Source: Meishania litoralis (GTDB taxonomy: Bacteria; Bacteroidota; Bacteroidia; Flavobacteriales; Flavobacteriaceae). Taken from it: a stretch of DNA of 64,000 nucleotides. Position 1 is the first letter of the stretch. Every line of letters begins with the position of its first letter. The stretch is from positions 682,001-746,000 of the forward strand of contig NZ_JBHFPV010000002.1 in assembly GCF_042611095.1 (NCBI RefSeq), read 5' to 3'. Shown here piece by piece: positions 51,098 to 60,796 of this stretch. The position numbers were made by a program, and so were the translations under genes. Below the pieces are notes generated by a model. The model made no database searches. It had not been told where the DNA came from and saw nothing but the letters and a program-made list of their open reading frames with translations.

Positions 51098-54000
51098 TCA
51101 ATTGCCGAAATTTACATTGGTCACGGCGACCATTCCCTCTCCACGAGGTTTCGAAGTATCGGGTTTATGCACAAAATAGAGTGCTTTGGCCTTTACGTCA
51201 TCCATGGGTTCATCGAAAATAATAGGGATCATTCCCGACATGAAACCTCCGGGTGCGGTTCTCGTCTCTGGCAGCAGGCCGCCCTTACCGATTACCTTGC
51301 CATCGGGGGCATCAAGCCTCAATTCAAAATTGACCGGAAAATCGGGTTTCTCTTGAAAACCTACTATCAAAGTGGCTTTTTTCACTCCTTTCAAATCGAT
51401 TTCCTCAAGCGCGAACCAACCTTCATCGGCCGGGGCTATCAACAAATCCATTCCCCCGAACGAAACCAGTGAAAAATTATCGACCTTGGTGGTGGGCGAG
51501 AAAGAAACGGTGCTACCTTGCAAAGCAACCGATTCTACGCCCGTCAAGGGTCGAATGCCGTTTACGCCCTTATCGGTATAGCTTGCCGTCAAAATCATCA
51601 CATTATCGGTCGGCGAAGGCTTGGGAACGATATTTCCTTCCAATGGAAGCGATTTTTGTTTAGCCCCCGTATCGGCCAATGACCGAATGTACAATACGAT
51701 CTGTCTTGTTTCATCTTCTGAAATATTGGGGTGGGCCGCCATGGCGACTTCGCCCCAAACGCCTGAACCTCCAGCAACGATCTTCTTTTGCAAATAGCTC
51801 GTCGCCCGTCTATCGTTCTTGTATTTCTCGGCAATATCCTTATAGCTGGGCCCAATGGACTTTTCGGCTTCCTTATGACATGCCTTACAGTCCATACCCT
51901 CGGTCAACGCTTTACCTGTTACCGCGGCCGATACTTGTTGGTGCCCTAAAGATTGGTTCGCTTGGTCCATTCCCTCCATATAATCCACAGAGACAAAAAC
52001 GTTGTCCAAATCGATATCATCGTTACCATCGGGGTCGGTCACCATTACTTTATAATTGATCGGGGTACCCGCAATGAAAAAGGTTGAATTACCGCCCGCG
52101 AGGTCGATCGCGATCTCAGGTCGCGAATTTCCGGCCACAATACTCGATGCATCACTTTTGGCACCGGCACCATGCGCATCCTTTGCCTCAACTGATAACT
52201 TATATTCCCCGGCAGTCGTGTAGGTATATGATAATTCGGGTTCACTGGTTTCCTTGGTCTCACCGTTGCCCAAATCCCAGATATAGGATATTGCATCTCC
52301 TTCAAGGTCTTCGGCCTGTACTTTTGCATTTACGGTCAAAGGAATTTTTCCCGTATCGGCATCAACAATAAGATGGTCGATTACCGGGGGCCTGTTGCCG
52401 CCGTTGTATTCGATATAGCTCAAGCCAGAGTCATCATTTTTGGAAAACCAGCCACTACCATATTCCAATAGATACACCCTTCCATCGGGACCCAATTCCA
52501 TATCGATCAAGTTCTGGACTTTGATATCGGAAGCAAAGGGTTCCATTTTATTGAAGGTGCCATCTTCAAACAGGGTGACCGCCATCATCCATCCGCGCAT
52601 CCATTCGTAAATAATGGTCTTACCGTCGTAATAGGAAGGAAGCCCGCCCCCATCGGGATACATGTCTGAATAATAAGTAGGGCCCGCCATCGCATTTCTA
52701 CTACCGGTACCCACCTGCGGAAATTCAGGTGTCTCGGCATATGGATAATAGATATATGCGGGAACGGTCGGTGGCAATTCTTGCAGACCGGTATTGTTCC
52801 TAGAATTGTTTATGGGTTTTAGGGGGTCGAACGCTTCGCCCGATTCACCCGTCTCATAATTATAGGCATTATAGGCATAGTTGTTGCCGATGAACAAAGG
52901 CCAACCATAGTTGCCCGCTTTCAAGGCCAAATTCATTTCATCATAGCCTCTCGGGCCGCGCGTTGCCATAGAATCTGCACGGGCATCCGGACCCACTTCG
53001 CCCCAAAATAAATGTCCTTTTTTAGGGTCCACGGAAATGCGATACGGATTTCGATGCCCCATGGTATAGATTTCAGGTCGTGTTTTTTCGGTGCCGACAG
53101 GGAATAAATTCCCTTCAGGAATATCATAGCTACCATCATCGTTCACCTTAATGCGCAGAATTTTACCCCTCAAGTCGTTCGTGTTGCCAGAAGAGCGCCG
53201 GGCATCGTATTGCTCATGCCCTGGGCTATCGTTCAATGGTGCAAAGCCATTGTTGACATATTTTTGATCTCTTTCGTTAAAAGGGGTCGAGTTATCACCT
53301 GTTGAAAGATATAAAAGTCCGTCTCCGCCAAAGGCAATAGATCCACCCGTATGGCAGCAGATTTCACGATCAGAACCGACATCCAAAATCTTCTGTTCCG
53401 AAGCCAAATCGAAAACACCGTCTTTATATTTAAAACGCGAGAGCCGATTAACGGACTCATCCCCAGTAGGCGCGTAATAGGCATAGATCCAATTATTAGT
53501 GGCATAGTTCGGGTCTTTTTGAAGTCCCATGAGTCCTTCCTCGGCATTTACTCCGGGTGTATTCAAGGTTTTATGGTAAACATCTAAAAAAGCGACTTGC
53601 GTCATGGTGTCCTTTTCGGCACTGTATAGCATTATCTCGCCGCGACGTTGTGCGATCAGCACATCATTGTTCGGCAATATGGTCATTTCGGTAGGTTCGA
53701 AAAAATCGCCGCCCACCAATGGTACTTTTGAAAAACGATTGACATCGGGCGGTATTTGACTCAGCGCTTTGTTGTAATTCAAGTTTTCGTTATCTCCGAT
53801 AGCATATTGAATACCGCCCAAAAGATGTTGCAAGAACAGATCTTCGGAAAAGCTCTCATCGGTATGCCCCCCTCCCGTGTAGAAAGCACGGCCTCCGTCG
53901 AAATCGTGATACCACGCAATGGGGTGAAAATCACCGTTGGCGCCTCCTTCGTAGCTAGATTCGTCCAACGTCATCAAAACATTGACATCAGGATTGATCC

Positions 54001-54520
54001 TTTTATAATTATACAGTTCATCGGTACGATGCCAGACCGAATCGGCAAACATTTTGGTCGATATATGGCTATTGTCCTTGATAATAAAATCTGCTTCGGG
54101 CGTACCACTTGGGTGGCTCAAAAACTGGGCGCCGGCCAATTTGTTGTACCACCCCCAATCGTATTCGGTATCAGCCGCGGCATGGATTCCGACATACCCC
54201 CCGCCAGCTTGAATGTACCGTTCAAAAGCGGCCTCTTGCTTGGCATCCAAAACATTTCCGGTGGTGCTCAAAAAGATGATTGTGGAATATTGTTTGAGAT
54301 TATCATCATTGAACAATTCTGCATTCTTGGTCGTATCGACCGCAAAACCATTTTCGGAACCCAGTTTTTGGATCGCGGCTATCCCCGCCGGAATAGAGGC
54401 ATGCTTGAAGCCCATGGTCTTTGAAAATACCAGTACCTTGGGGTCTCCCTCACGTTTATTACTACAAGAAGCGATAAGCAATGCGCATACCATTGCCAAT
54501 AATAGAACTACTTTTTTCAT
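51098..54520 (-). CDS. ThuA / PQQ-type sugar dehydrogenase / PKD / cytochrome c fusion lipoprotein
   Basis: This 1140-residue lipoprotein (lipid Cys19 in 'CALLIASCSNKR') chains several modules. A ThuA-like domain lies at about 27-240 ('VLVFSKTMGFKHASI', 'GGGYVGIHAAADTEY'). A glucose/sorbosone dehydrogenase beta-propeller lies at about 265-705 ('HTGGSIAFGGDGLLYLSTGDN', 'MGHRNPYRI'), and a PKD domain at about 720-795. Cytochrome c has heme site C-x-x-C-H at 878-882 and possible axial Met927. A C-terminal beta domain, likely carbohydrate-binding, runs from about 975. It probably oxidises a sugar outside the cytoplasm and passes electrons through its own heme. The substrate is unknown. Confidence 0.9.
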   Translation of the reverse strand: MKKVVLLLAMVCALLIASCSNKREGDPKVLVFSKTMGFKHASIPAGIAAIQKLGSENGFAVDTTKNAELFNDDNLKQYSTIIFLSTTGNVLDAKQEAAFERYIQAGGGYVGIHAAADTEYDWGWYNKLAGAQFLSHPSGTPEADFIIKDNSHISTKMFADSVWHRTDELYNYKRINPDVNVLMTLDESSYEGGANGDFHPIAWYHDFDGGRAFYTGGGHTDESFSEDLFLQHLLGGIQYAIGDNENLNYNKALSQIPPDVNRFSKVPLVGGDFFEPTEMTILPNNDVLIAQRRGEIMLYSAEKDTMTQVAFLDVYHKTLNTPGVNAEEGLMGLQKDPNYATNNWIYAYYAPTGDESVNRLSRFKYKDGVFDLASEQKILDVGSDREICCHTGGSIAFGGDGLLYLSTGDNSTPFNERDQKYVNNGFAPLNDSPGHEQYDARRSSGNTNDLRGKILRIKVNDDGSYDIPEGNLFPVGTEKTRPEIYTMGHRNPYRISVDPKKGHLFWGEVGPDARADSMATRGPRGYDEMNLALKAGNYGWPLFIGNNYAYNAYNYETGESGEAFDPLKPINNSRNNTGLQELPPTVPAYIYYPYAETPEFPQVGTGSRNAMAGPTYYSDMYPDGGGLPSYYDGKTIIYEWMRGWMMAVTLFEDGTFNKMEPFASDIKVQNLIDMELGPDGRVYLLEYGSGWFSKNDDSGLSYIEYNGGNRPPVIDHLIVDADTGKIPLTVNAKVQAEDLEGDAISYIWDLGNGETKETSEPELSYTYTTAGEYKLSVEAKDAHGAGAKSDASSIVAGNSRPEIAIDLAGGNSTFFIAGTPINYKVMVTDPDGNDDIDLDNVFVSVDYMEGMDQANQSLGHQQVSAAVTGKALTEGMDCKACHKEAEKSIGPSYKDIAEKYKNDRRATSYLQKKIVAGGSGVWGEVAMAAHPNISEDETRQIVLYIRSLADTGAKQKSLPLEGNIVPKPSPTDNVMILTASYTDKGVNGIRPLTGVESVALQGSTVSFSPTTKVDNFSLVSFGGMDLLIAPADEGWFALEEIDLKGVKKATLIVGFQEKPDFPVNFELRLDAPDGKVIGKGGLLPETRTAPGGFMSGMIPIIFDEPMDDVKAKALYFVHKPDTSKPRGEGMVAVTNVNFGN

Positions 54521-54661
54521 GTTGTTATTTGTTTTGTTGCATCAATCAATTGCCTAAAGTAGTGATTCCCAAATTGAAATACCAAAGTGATATTGCCGAA
54601 AGTGTTATTTTTAACGAAAAGGGTATTTTTCGGTAGTTAAGCGAAACAACACATATAGTTT

Positions 54662-55702
54662 ATGAGAGCATTGGTCTATGAAAAATTTCAGGGGACGCTT
54701 GCAGTGCAGGAAGTTTCGGATCCGATTCCAAAACCTGATGGAGTGGTCGTAAAAGTAGCCGCTACCGGACTTTGCCGTAGTGATTGGCACGGATGGATGG
54801 GCCATGACCCCGATATTCTATTGCCCCATGTTCCGGGGCATGAATTGGCGGGTACGGTCGCAACCATTGGAAAAAATGTCACGAAATTTAAAATCGGTGA
54901 CCGTGTGACCGTACCTTTTGTATGTGGTTGCGGTATTTGCCGGCAATGTACCTCGGGCAACCATCAGGTCTGCGACCGCCAATCACAGCCCGGTTTTACG
55001 CATTGGGGGTCTTTTGCCGAATATGTGGCGCTCGATTATGCCGACACCAATCTGGTGACCCTTCCTCAAGAAATCGACGACTTGACCGCAGCCACTTTGG
55101 GGTGCCGATTCGTGACTTCGTTTCGGGCCATTGTACATCAAGCAAAGGTAATGGAAGGTCAATATGTTGTTGTTCACGGGTGTGGCGGCGTAGGTCTTTC
55201 GGCAGTAATAATCGCCAGTGCCCTTGGCGCAAAAGTACTTGCCGTTGACATCAATCCAGGGCAATTGGCCTTGGCCAAATCTTTTGGTGCGATGGCCGTA
55301 ATAAATGCCTCGGGCACCAAGAATATTATAGATGAAGTCAAGGATATTACCCATGGTGGCGCCCATGTATCTCTAGATGCGCTCGGAAGCGCACAAACCT
55401 GCTTCAATTCGATCGCCAACCTTAGAAAACGGGGCAAACATATTCAAGTAGGCCTAATGACGGAAGACCATGCGCATCCTAAAATCCCGATGGATAAAGT
55501 AATCGCTGAAGAATTGGAAATAATCGGAAGCCATGGCATGCAAGCTTTCAAATATCCCGAACTTCTTAAGATGATAAGTGACGGAAAACTGCATCCCAAA
55601 AAAATGATTACAAAAACAATATCATTGGAAGAGGCGGCAACCGCACTTCCAACTATGAATACTTTTACAACCGCAGGGGTCACCCTGATCGATTCCTTTT
55701 AA
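54662..55702 (+). CDS. Zinc-dependent alcohol dehydrogenase (MDR family)
   Basis: This 346-residue medium-chain dehydrogenase has catalytic zinc ligands in 'GLCRSDWHGWMG' (Cys38) and 'PHVPGHELAG' (His59). The structural-zinc region 'VCGCGICRQCTSGNHQVC' and the NAD fold 'VVHGCGGVGLSAVIIASALG' are also visible. The closing half follows the standard MDR order. It could oxidise alcohols or reduce aldehydes; the substrate is unknown. It is followed within 4 bp by the YdeI gene. Confidence 0.93.
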   Translation: MRALVYEKFQGTLAVQEVSDPIPKPDGVVVKVAATGLCRSDWHGWMGHDPDILLPHVPGHELAGTVATIGKNVTKFKIGDRVTVPFVCGCGICRQCTSGNHQVCDRQSQPGFTHWGSFAEYVALDYADTNLVTLPQEIDDLTAATLGCRFVTSFRAIVHQAKVMEGQYVVVHGCGGVGLSAVIIASALGAKVLAVDINPGQLALAKSFGAMAVINASGTKNIIDEVKDITHGGAHVSLDALGSAQTCFNSIANLRKRGKHIQVGLMTEDHAHPKIPMDKVIAEELEIIGSHGMQAFKYPELLKMISDGKLHPKKMITKTISLEEAATALPTMNTFTTAGVTLIDSF

Positions 55703-55706
55703 AAAC

Positions 55707-56288
55707 ATGCATAAGAGACCTGAACTTTATTTCAAGAACGATTCTGAATTTCGGAAATGGCTGCACGAAAATCATGATTGCCATGAGGGGGCCTACCTGA
55801 TTTTTTATGCCGTGGCCCATGAGAACGACAGTATGCGATGGGAAGAGGCCGTGCGCGTCGCGCTATGCTACGGTTGGATCGATAGCACGGTCAAAAATAT
55901 CGGCCCTGGCAAGCGGCGCCAATACTTTTGTCCCAGAAAACCCAAAAGTGTCTGGAGCAAGGTCAACAAAGGCCACATCAAAGAACTCAAGGCCGATGGA
56001 CTGATGCACAAAAGCGGATTGAAAGCCATTGAAATCGCAAAGAAAAATGGTTCTTGGACGCAACTCGACGATGTTGAAAATGGAATCATACCTGAGGATC
56101 TGCAAAAAGCTTTTGATAAAAACCAAAAAGCCTTTACGAATTATCAGCGCTTTACCAGAGGACAACGAAAAAGTTACCTGTATTGGTTGAACCAGGCCAA
56201 ACGCGAGGAAACAAGACAAAAGAGAATTACGGAAATCGTACGTCTCTGTGCAGCAAATATCAAGTCACGCACCGATGGGGGGCGTTGA
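55707..56288 (+). CDS. YdeI/OmpD-associated-like family protein
   Basis: This 193-residue basic protein has the YdeI pattern: 'FRKWLHENHDCHEGAYLIFY', 'MRWEEAVRVALCYGWIDSTVK', 'YFCPRKPKSVWSKVNKGHIKEL', and a C-terminal 'RGQRKSYLYWLNQAKREETRQKRI'. YdeI homologues are linked to bacteriocin resistance and to peptide resistance in other bacteria, but the role here is unproven. It lies 4 bp after the alcohol dehydrogenase gene and ends 5 bp from the convergent MFS gene. Confidence 0.88.
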   Translation: MHKRPELYFKNDSEFRKWLHENHDCHEGAYLIFYAVAHENDSMRWEEAVRVALCYGWIDSTVKNIGPGKRRQYFCPRKPKSVWSKVNKGHIKELKADGLMHKSGLKAIEIAKKNGSWTQLDDVENGIIPEDLQKAFDKNQKAFTNYQRFTRGQRKSYLYWLNQAKREETRQKRITEIVRLCAANIKSRTDGGR

Positions 56289-56293
56289 AAGCC

Positions 56294-57544
56294 CTACTTG
56301 CGAAAAAGTCTGTGGTAGATCAAAGCTGCCGCTCCGCCTATAAGGGCAAACGCGGTCAACATCCAAAAGACATATCGGTGGCCCTCTTCCCCGGGATAGG
56401 TATCCAAAAAATAACCGTAAGCGGGGCCCGCAAAGATATCGGGCGTATAGCCAACGATAGAAATAAGTCCAACAGCGGTACCGGTCAATACCAAAGGAAT
56501 ACGGCCTTCATCCATAACGGCAAAATAAAGCGACCTAGCGGCGTAGACCCCGGCCGCAACAATTGCCACGGAGATGAAGAAAAGCATGGTTTTAGAAGGG
56601 CCTATGATTCCCGTGGCGAATAAAAGGCCACCTATTATGGAGACGACAAAACTCAGCAGCAACCAAAGCGAAATTCGATAACGGTCGACGATCAAACCGA
56701 CCAAAATACCAATGGTTGGACGCAAAAATTGTAAAAAAGTACCGATCTGCGCTGATCTCACCTCATCGTACAGCATTACCTCACGGGCATACAATGAGAG
56801 TACATCGGTAATTTTATAACCGACATACGCGCACAATATAATGACCATCAACAGTTGAACGGCCGGCAATCTCAAGACCTGTCCGATTTGCTTGCCCGAA
56901 ATTTGTTGCAGTTGTATTTTCCCATCTTCGATATCGGTTTTCATGAAAACCCATACCAATATCCCAATTACGGTAATGATCACGGCCGAACAGTAAATGA
57001 CATATCTAAAGGCCTCCCTTCTATCAACAAGCGGCACGGTATCCACTTGATCCGAAACAAACAAAGAAAATATAAAGACGCCCATCAAGGCGAACAAGGC
57101 CCCGGTAAGACCACGGCCCCCGTCCAAAAATCCGAAAGCCTTGCCCTGTGACCGGTCACCGCCCCATACCCTGGCGGCTTTGATCATCGGTGCCCAGAAC
57201 AAGAAAATTGTGGTAAAACCCCAATAACCGTATAAACCCCGAAGGATCTCAAAACTTGGGAAAGTCGCAAACAACAACCCTCCCAAAGCGGTCATCCATA
57301 ATGCTATGGCCATTAATTTTCGAGGAGGATATTTATCCGCCAACGGCCCCCCGACAAGATATGACAGAAGGGCGATGATTCCGTAAACCGAAAAACAAAG
57401 TCCCAATTGTAAATTATCCAATTGAAAGACATCTAAAACAGTAGGGCGGAACACCCTTGGCAATACAAAGGGCAATATGAATACCGCTTCACCCGCCAAA
57501 ATCAACAAAACAAGATAGTACCAAGGTGCCGATCGTTGCCCCAT
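56294..57544 (-). CDS. Major facilitator superfamily transporter
   Basis: This 416-residue protein has about 12 membrane helices. Motif A is visible as 'GGPLADKYPPRKLMAIAL' between helices 2 and 3, with a second half-signature 'GTFLQFLRPTIGILVGLIVDRYRI'. A polar central loop with 'VDTVPLVDRREAF' joins the halves. The substrate cannot be read. It is divergent from the amidohydrolase operon with 112 bp between. Confidence 0.9.
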   Translation of the reverse strand: MGQRSAPWYYLVLLILAGEAVFILPFVLPRVFRPTVLDVFQLDNLQLGLCFSVYGIIALLSYLVGGPLADKYPPRKLMAIALWMTALGGLLFATFPSFEILRGLYGYWGFTTIFLFWAPMIKAARVWGGDRSQGKAFGFLDGGRGLTGALFALMGVFIFSLFVSDQVDTVPLVDRREAFRYVIYCSAVIITVIGILVWVFMKTDIEDGKIQLQQISGKQIGQVLRLPAVQLLMVIILCAYVGYKITDVLSLYAREVMLYDEVRSAQIGTFLQFLRPTIGILVGLIVDRYRISLWLLLSFVVSIIGGLLFATGIIGPSKTMLFFISVAIVAAGVYAARSLYFAVMDEGRIPLVLTGTAVGLISIVGYTPDIFAGPAYGYFLDTYPGEEGHRYVFWMLTAFALIGGAAALIYHRLFRK

Positions 57545-57656
57545 AGGCTAGAAAGGTACCAAGAAACTAAGAAATTGCGAAAAACAAGTACCAATTCTGT
57601 CTTTCAAATTAAGGGATCGGTATTTCTTTTCTATCTTTCAGCATGATATAAACTGA

Positions 57657-59084
57657 ATGATGACGACCCGAATTTTTACAATTTTCACTTTCCTTTTGGT
57701 TCTTTTTATTTTAATGGGATGCCAATCGGAAGAAAAGGAAAGCTATGACATTGCCATCTTAAACGGACAGGTTATTGACTTGGAAAGTGGTAAAGTCGAA
57801 GAAAAGGATATTTTTATTTTTGAAGGAAGCATCACAAAAATAGGAAATGCCGACTCGGTAGGAAAATTCGAGTCAAAACAGACCATCGACGCCTCGGGAA
57901 AATTTCTTCTTCCAGGCTTTTGGGACAACCATGTTCATTTTCGAGGTGGGGATTCACTGGTCAAATCGAACAAAAACTTTCTCAAACTTTTCATCGCCAA
58001 CGGAATAACCACGGTTCGCGACGCCGGGGGCGATCTGACAGGGCCTGTAACGCAATGGAAGTCTGAAATTGAAAACGGACATCTGATCGGGCCTACGATT
58101 TTTACCTCAGGACCAAAGATCGATGGCCCCAATGCCACTTGGGCCGGCTCGCTTGAAGTCGAAAACGACATCGATATCAATAATGCGTTGGACGTATTAC
58201 AAAGAATTCCGGTTGATTACGTAAAGCTGTATGACAGCCGAATTTCTGGCAAAAATTATCTGAACACAATCGCCGAGGCCGAAAAAAGAGGACTGATTAC
58301 TTCCGGACACATGCCCTTCAGCGTGACCTTAGAGGAAACCATCGCGGCGGGAATCGATGGCATCGAACATCTCTACTATATTATGAAAGGCTGTTCCGCA
58401 GACGAAAGGGAGATTACCCAAAAACTTGTAGACGGCGAAATCGGTTTTTGGGACGCCATGCCATTGCTGCGCAAAAGCTATTCGGATAGCACGGCATCAA
58501 AAACTTTTCAATACCTTAAGAACAATGGCGTGTTCGTAACCCCCACGTTGCATATTGGCAAGACCCTAAGCTATTTGGATGAAGTAGATCATAGTAACGA
58601 CCCCTATTTGGATTATATGGGCAAGGGTATCATCAAAACCTATAAAGGCCGAATCAACAGGGTGAAGAATGCTACGTCCAAGACCCTTCAAGACCGTAAG
58701 GAACTCGATACCTTTTTCGGCACCTTGGCGAAGTCGCTCAACGATGCCGGAGTAGCCCTTTTGGCCGGTTCCGATAGTGGGGCCTATAACTCGTACACCT
58801 ATCCCGGGATGTCATTGCACAAAGAGCTTCAAGAAATGGTCGTGAACGGTATTTCACCTTTGAACGCTCTAAGAACATCGGCCTATAATGGGGCAAAATT
58901 CCTTAAGCAAGATGCGGCGTATGGCCATATTGAAGCAGGCAAAATTGCGGATCTAGTGCTGCTGGATGCAAATCCCTTGGAAAATATCAAGAATACCGAA
59001 AGTATATACATGGTAATCAAAGAAAAATCGGTATTCGACAAAAACAAGCTTCAAGAATTGTTGGATTCGACCATAGTCAAATGA
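57657..59084 (+). CDS. Amidohydrolase lipoprotein 1 (imidazolonepropionase-like)
   Basis: This 475-residue lipoprotein (lipid Cys22 in 'LFILMGCQSEEKE') belongs to the metal-dependent amidohydrolase superfamily. It shows 'GFWDNHVHFRGG' (HxH metal pair), a carbamylated-Lys-type 'VDYVKLYDSR', 'SGHMPF' and 'GIEHLYY' (His ligands) and 'LLAGSDSGAYN' (Asp). Relatives of this type cleave dipeptides such as Xaa-Pro or act on imidazolone-like rings. It heads a plus-strand run of five genes up to 63425. Start at 57657 (ATG ATG). Confidence 0.9.
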   Translation: MMTTRIFTIFTFLLVLFILMGCQSEEKESYDIAILNGQVIDLESGKVEEKDIFIFEGSITKIGNADSVGKFESKQTIDASGKFLLPGFWDNHVHFRGGDSLVKSNKNFLKLFIANGITTVRDAGGDLTGPVTQWKSEIENGHLIGPTIFTSGPKIDGPNATWAGSLEVENDIDINNALDVLQRIPVDYVKLYDSRISGKNYLNTIAEAEKRGLITSGHMPFSVTLEETIAAGIDGIEHLYYIMKGCSADEREITQKLVDGEIGFWDAMPLLRKSYSDSTASKTFQYLKNNGVFVTPTLHIGKTLSYLDEVDHSNDPYLDYMGKGIIKTYKGRINRVKNATSKTLQDRKELDTFFGTLAKSLNDAGVALLAGSDSGAYNSYTYPGMSLHKELQEMVVNGISPLNALRTSAYNGAKFLKQDAAYGHIEAGKIADLVLLDANPLENIKNTESIYMVIKEKSVFDKNKLQELLDSTIVK

Positions 59085-59500
59085 GGCAGCACATAGCGCA
59101 TATAGCCCTGGTAGTCGATGATTATGACGAGGCCATTGCGTTCTACACCCAAATATTGGATTTTACATTGATTGAAGACACCAAGTTGAGCGAAGACAAG
59201 CGTTGGGTCTTGGTCGCGCCTCCGGGTGCAAATGACTGCGCACTTTTATTGGCAAAGGCGGCCAATAAAGAACAAGCTGCAAGTATCGGCAATCAAGCCG
59301 GTGGAAGGGTTTTTCTATTTTTGTACACCGATGATTTTTGGAGGGATTACCACAAAATGGTAAATCGAAATGTCGAATTCGTACGTTCGCCAAAGGAAGA
59401 AGCGTATGGTACCGTGGCGGTATTCAAAGACCTGTACGGAAACCTATGGGACCTGTTACAACCGAATGAAAAGAATAAAGGTTTGTTAGGGCAAGTTTGA
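59081..59500 (+). CDS. VOC-family protein in the amidohydrolase operon
   Basis: This 139-residue glyoxalase/bleomycin-resistance-like protein has 'HIAHIALVVDDYDEAIAFYTQ' and 'GTVAVFKDLYGNLWDLLQP', with possible metal ligands His8 and the C-terminal Asp region. It overlaps the stop of amidohydrolase 1 as ATGA, so the two are translated together. The substrate is unknown. Confidence 0.92.
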   Translation: MRQHIAHIALVVDDYDEAIAFYTQILDFTLIEDTKLSEDKRWVLVAPPGANDCALLLAKAANKEQAASIGNQAGGRVFLFLYTDDFWRDYHKMVNRNVEFVRSPKEEAYGTVAVFKDLYGNLWDLLQPNEKNKGLLGQV

Positions 59501-59519
59501 ATATCTTAAAAAAGAAGCA

Positions 59520-60779
59520 ATGCTTATCAAGAACAAAATACTTTTCAAATTTATATTTATTCTTTTCTGTCTACTCATTTTTCCCTGGCCTTTTAGCAAG
59601 CTTCCTGGTCTTTCGTTATTAACTGAACATCATTCCAATATTTTTGAACACCTAATTTCCTGGTTCGGGTACGATCTATTGGGCATTGAATCAAAGATCA
59701 GCAGTGCGGCTACCGGAAGTGGAGACAAGATTTACGATTACCTTTTGTTGTTGCTTTTCGCCATCATCTCTCTGATCGGCACTTTGTTATGGCATTTCGT
59801 TGGTAATGGTCCACGTACTTATGATAGGCTTAATTACATTCTAGAAATCATTCTTCGCTATTTTTTGGCATACCAAATGATACATTATGGTTTGTTCAAG
59901 ATTATTCCCGTTCAATTTTTTGAACCTTACTATTATAAGTTGCTGCAACCTTATGGTCAGGGATCACTTATGGGCATTTATTGGACTATGATGGGTGTAT
60001 CTAAGGGGTATGCCTTATTTGCAGGATTGCTGGAATTTTTTTCCGGAATTCTTTTGATTCATCGAAAAACGAAACTACTGGGTTGTTTGATTGCCATTGG
60101 TGTGCTTATCAACGTGGTCGCAATCAATTTTTTCTATGACATTCCGGTTAAGCTATTTTCCCTGCAATTATTGATTATTGCAGTGCTTTTGACTACCCCT
60201 TATATTGGTAGGCTTACCAAAGCAATTCTCGCAGATCAAGGTTTGGAAAAAAGGAAAACGGAGCCATTGTTTTTCAATACCGGAAAATGGGTAGCTTTTA
60301 GTCGAATATTGAAATGGGGATTCATTATTCTGTTATTCTTCACTTCATTGAGCGCGGCCGTAAAGTCCTATACCGCAAGAACAGAAAATAAGGTCAAAAT
60401 CCCGCTTTATGGGCTCTATGAGATCAAAAATTCTGTAATAAACAAAGATACCCTGACACCTCGGAACAAATTTGCCGGGTCATGGAGATACCTCATCGTT
60501 GAATCTGATAAATACGCTCAAGTTGTACAAACAGATATGAAAAGAAACGGGTATGAATTCGAGGTCGATAGTATCAATGGGAAATTTATGATGAAAAGTT
60601 TTCGGGATTCGACTGATGTATTTACTTTCAATTATATAAAAACCGATTCGACCCTGACCTTTTTTGGTGTCGTGGAAAATGACACCCTTCATTATGAATC
60701 ACGGATTCTTACCAAGAAAAATTTCCTTTTAATGAACCGTGGTTTCCATTGGATAAACGAATACCCTTATAATAGATAA
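59520..60779 (+). CDS. DoxX-like membrane protein
   Basis: This 419-residue protein has about eight membrane helices in its first 290 residues and a soluble C-terminal part (about 300-419). The middle 'YFLAYQMIHYGLFKIIPVQFF' and 'LFAGLLEFFSGILLIHRKTKLL' fit the DoxX/MauE-type superfamily. DoxX members have been tied to redox and sulfur metabolism, but no active residues are evident. It lies between the VOC gene and amidohydrolase 2, same strand. Function unknown. Confidence 0.82.
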   Translation: MLIKNKILFKFIFILFCLLIFPWPFSKLPGLSLLTEHHSNIFEHLISWFGYDLLGIESKISSAATGSGDKIYDYLLLLLFAIISLIGTLLWHFVGNGPRTYDRLNYILEIILRYFLAYQMIHYGLFKIIPVQFFEPYYYKLLQPYGQGSLMGIYWTMMGVSKGYALFAGLLEFFSGILLIHRKTKLLGCLIAIGVLINVVAINFFYDIPVKLFSLQLLIIAVLLTTPYIGRLTKAILADQGLEKRKTEPLFFNTGKWVAFSRILKWGFIILLFFTSLSAAVKSYTARTENKVKIPLYGLYEIKNSVINKDTLTPRNKFAGSWRYLIVESDKYAQVVQTDMKRNGYEFEVDSINGKFMMKSFRDSTDVFTFNYIKTDSTLTFFGVVENDTLHYESRILTKKNFLLMNRGFHWINEYPYNR

Positions 60780-60796
60780 TCTTAATTGACTAAATC

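Noticed and set aside
53756..54424. A 222-codon plus-strand frame opposite the sugar-dehydrogenase fusion
   Set aside because: Shadow of the ThuA and dehydrogenase modules on the other strand; no signal, motif or plausible start.
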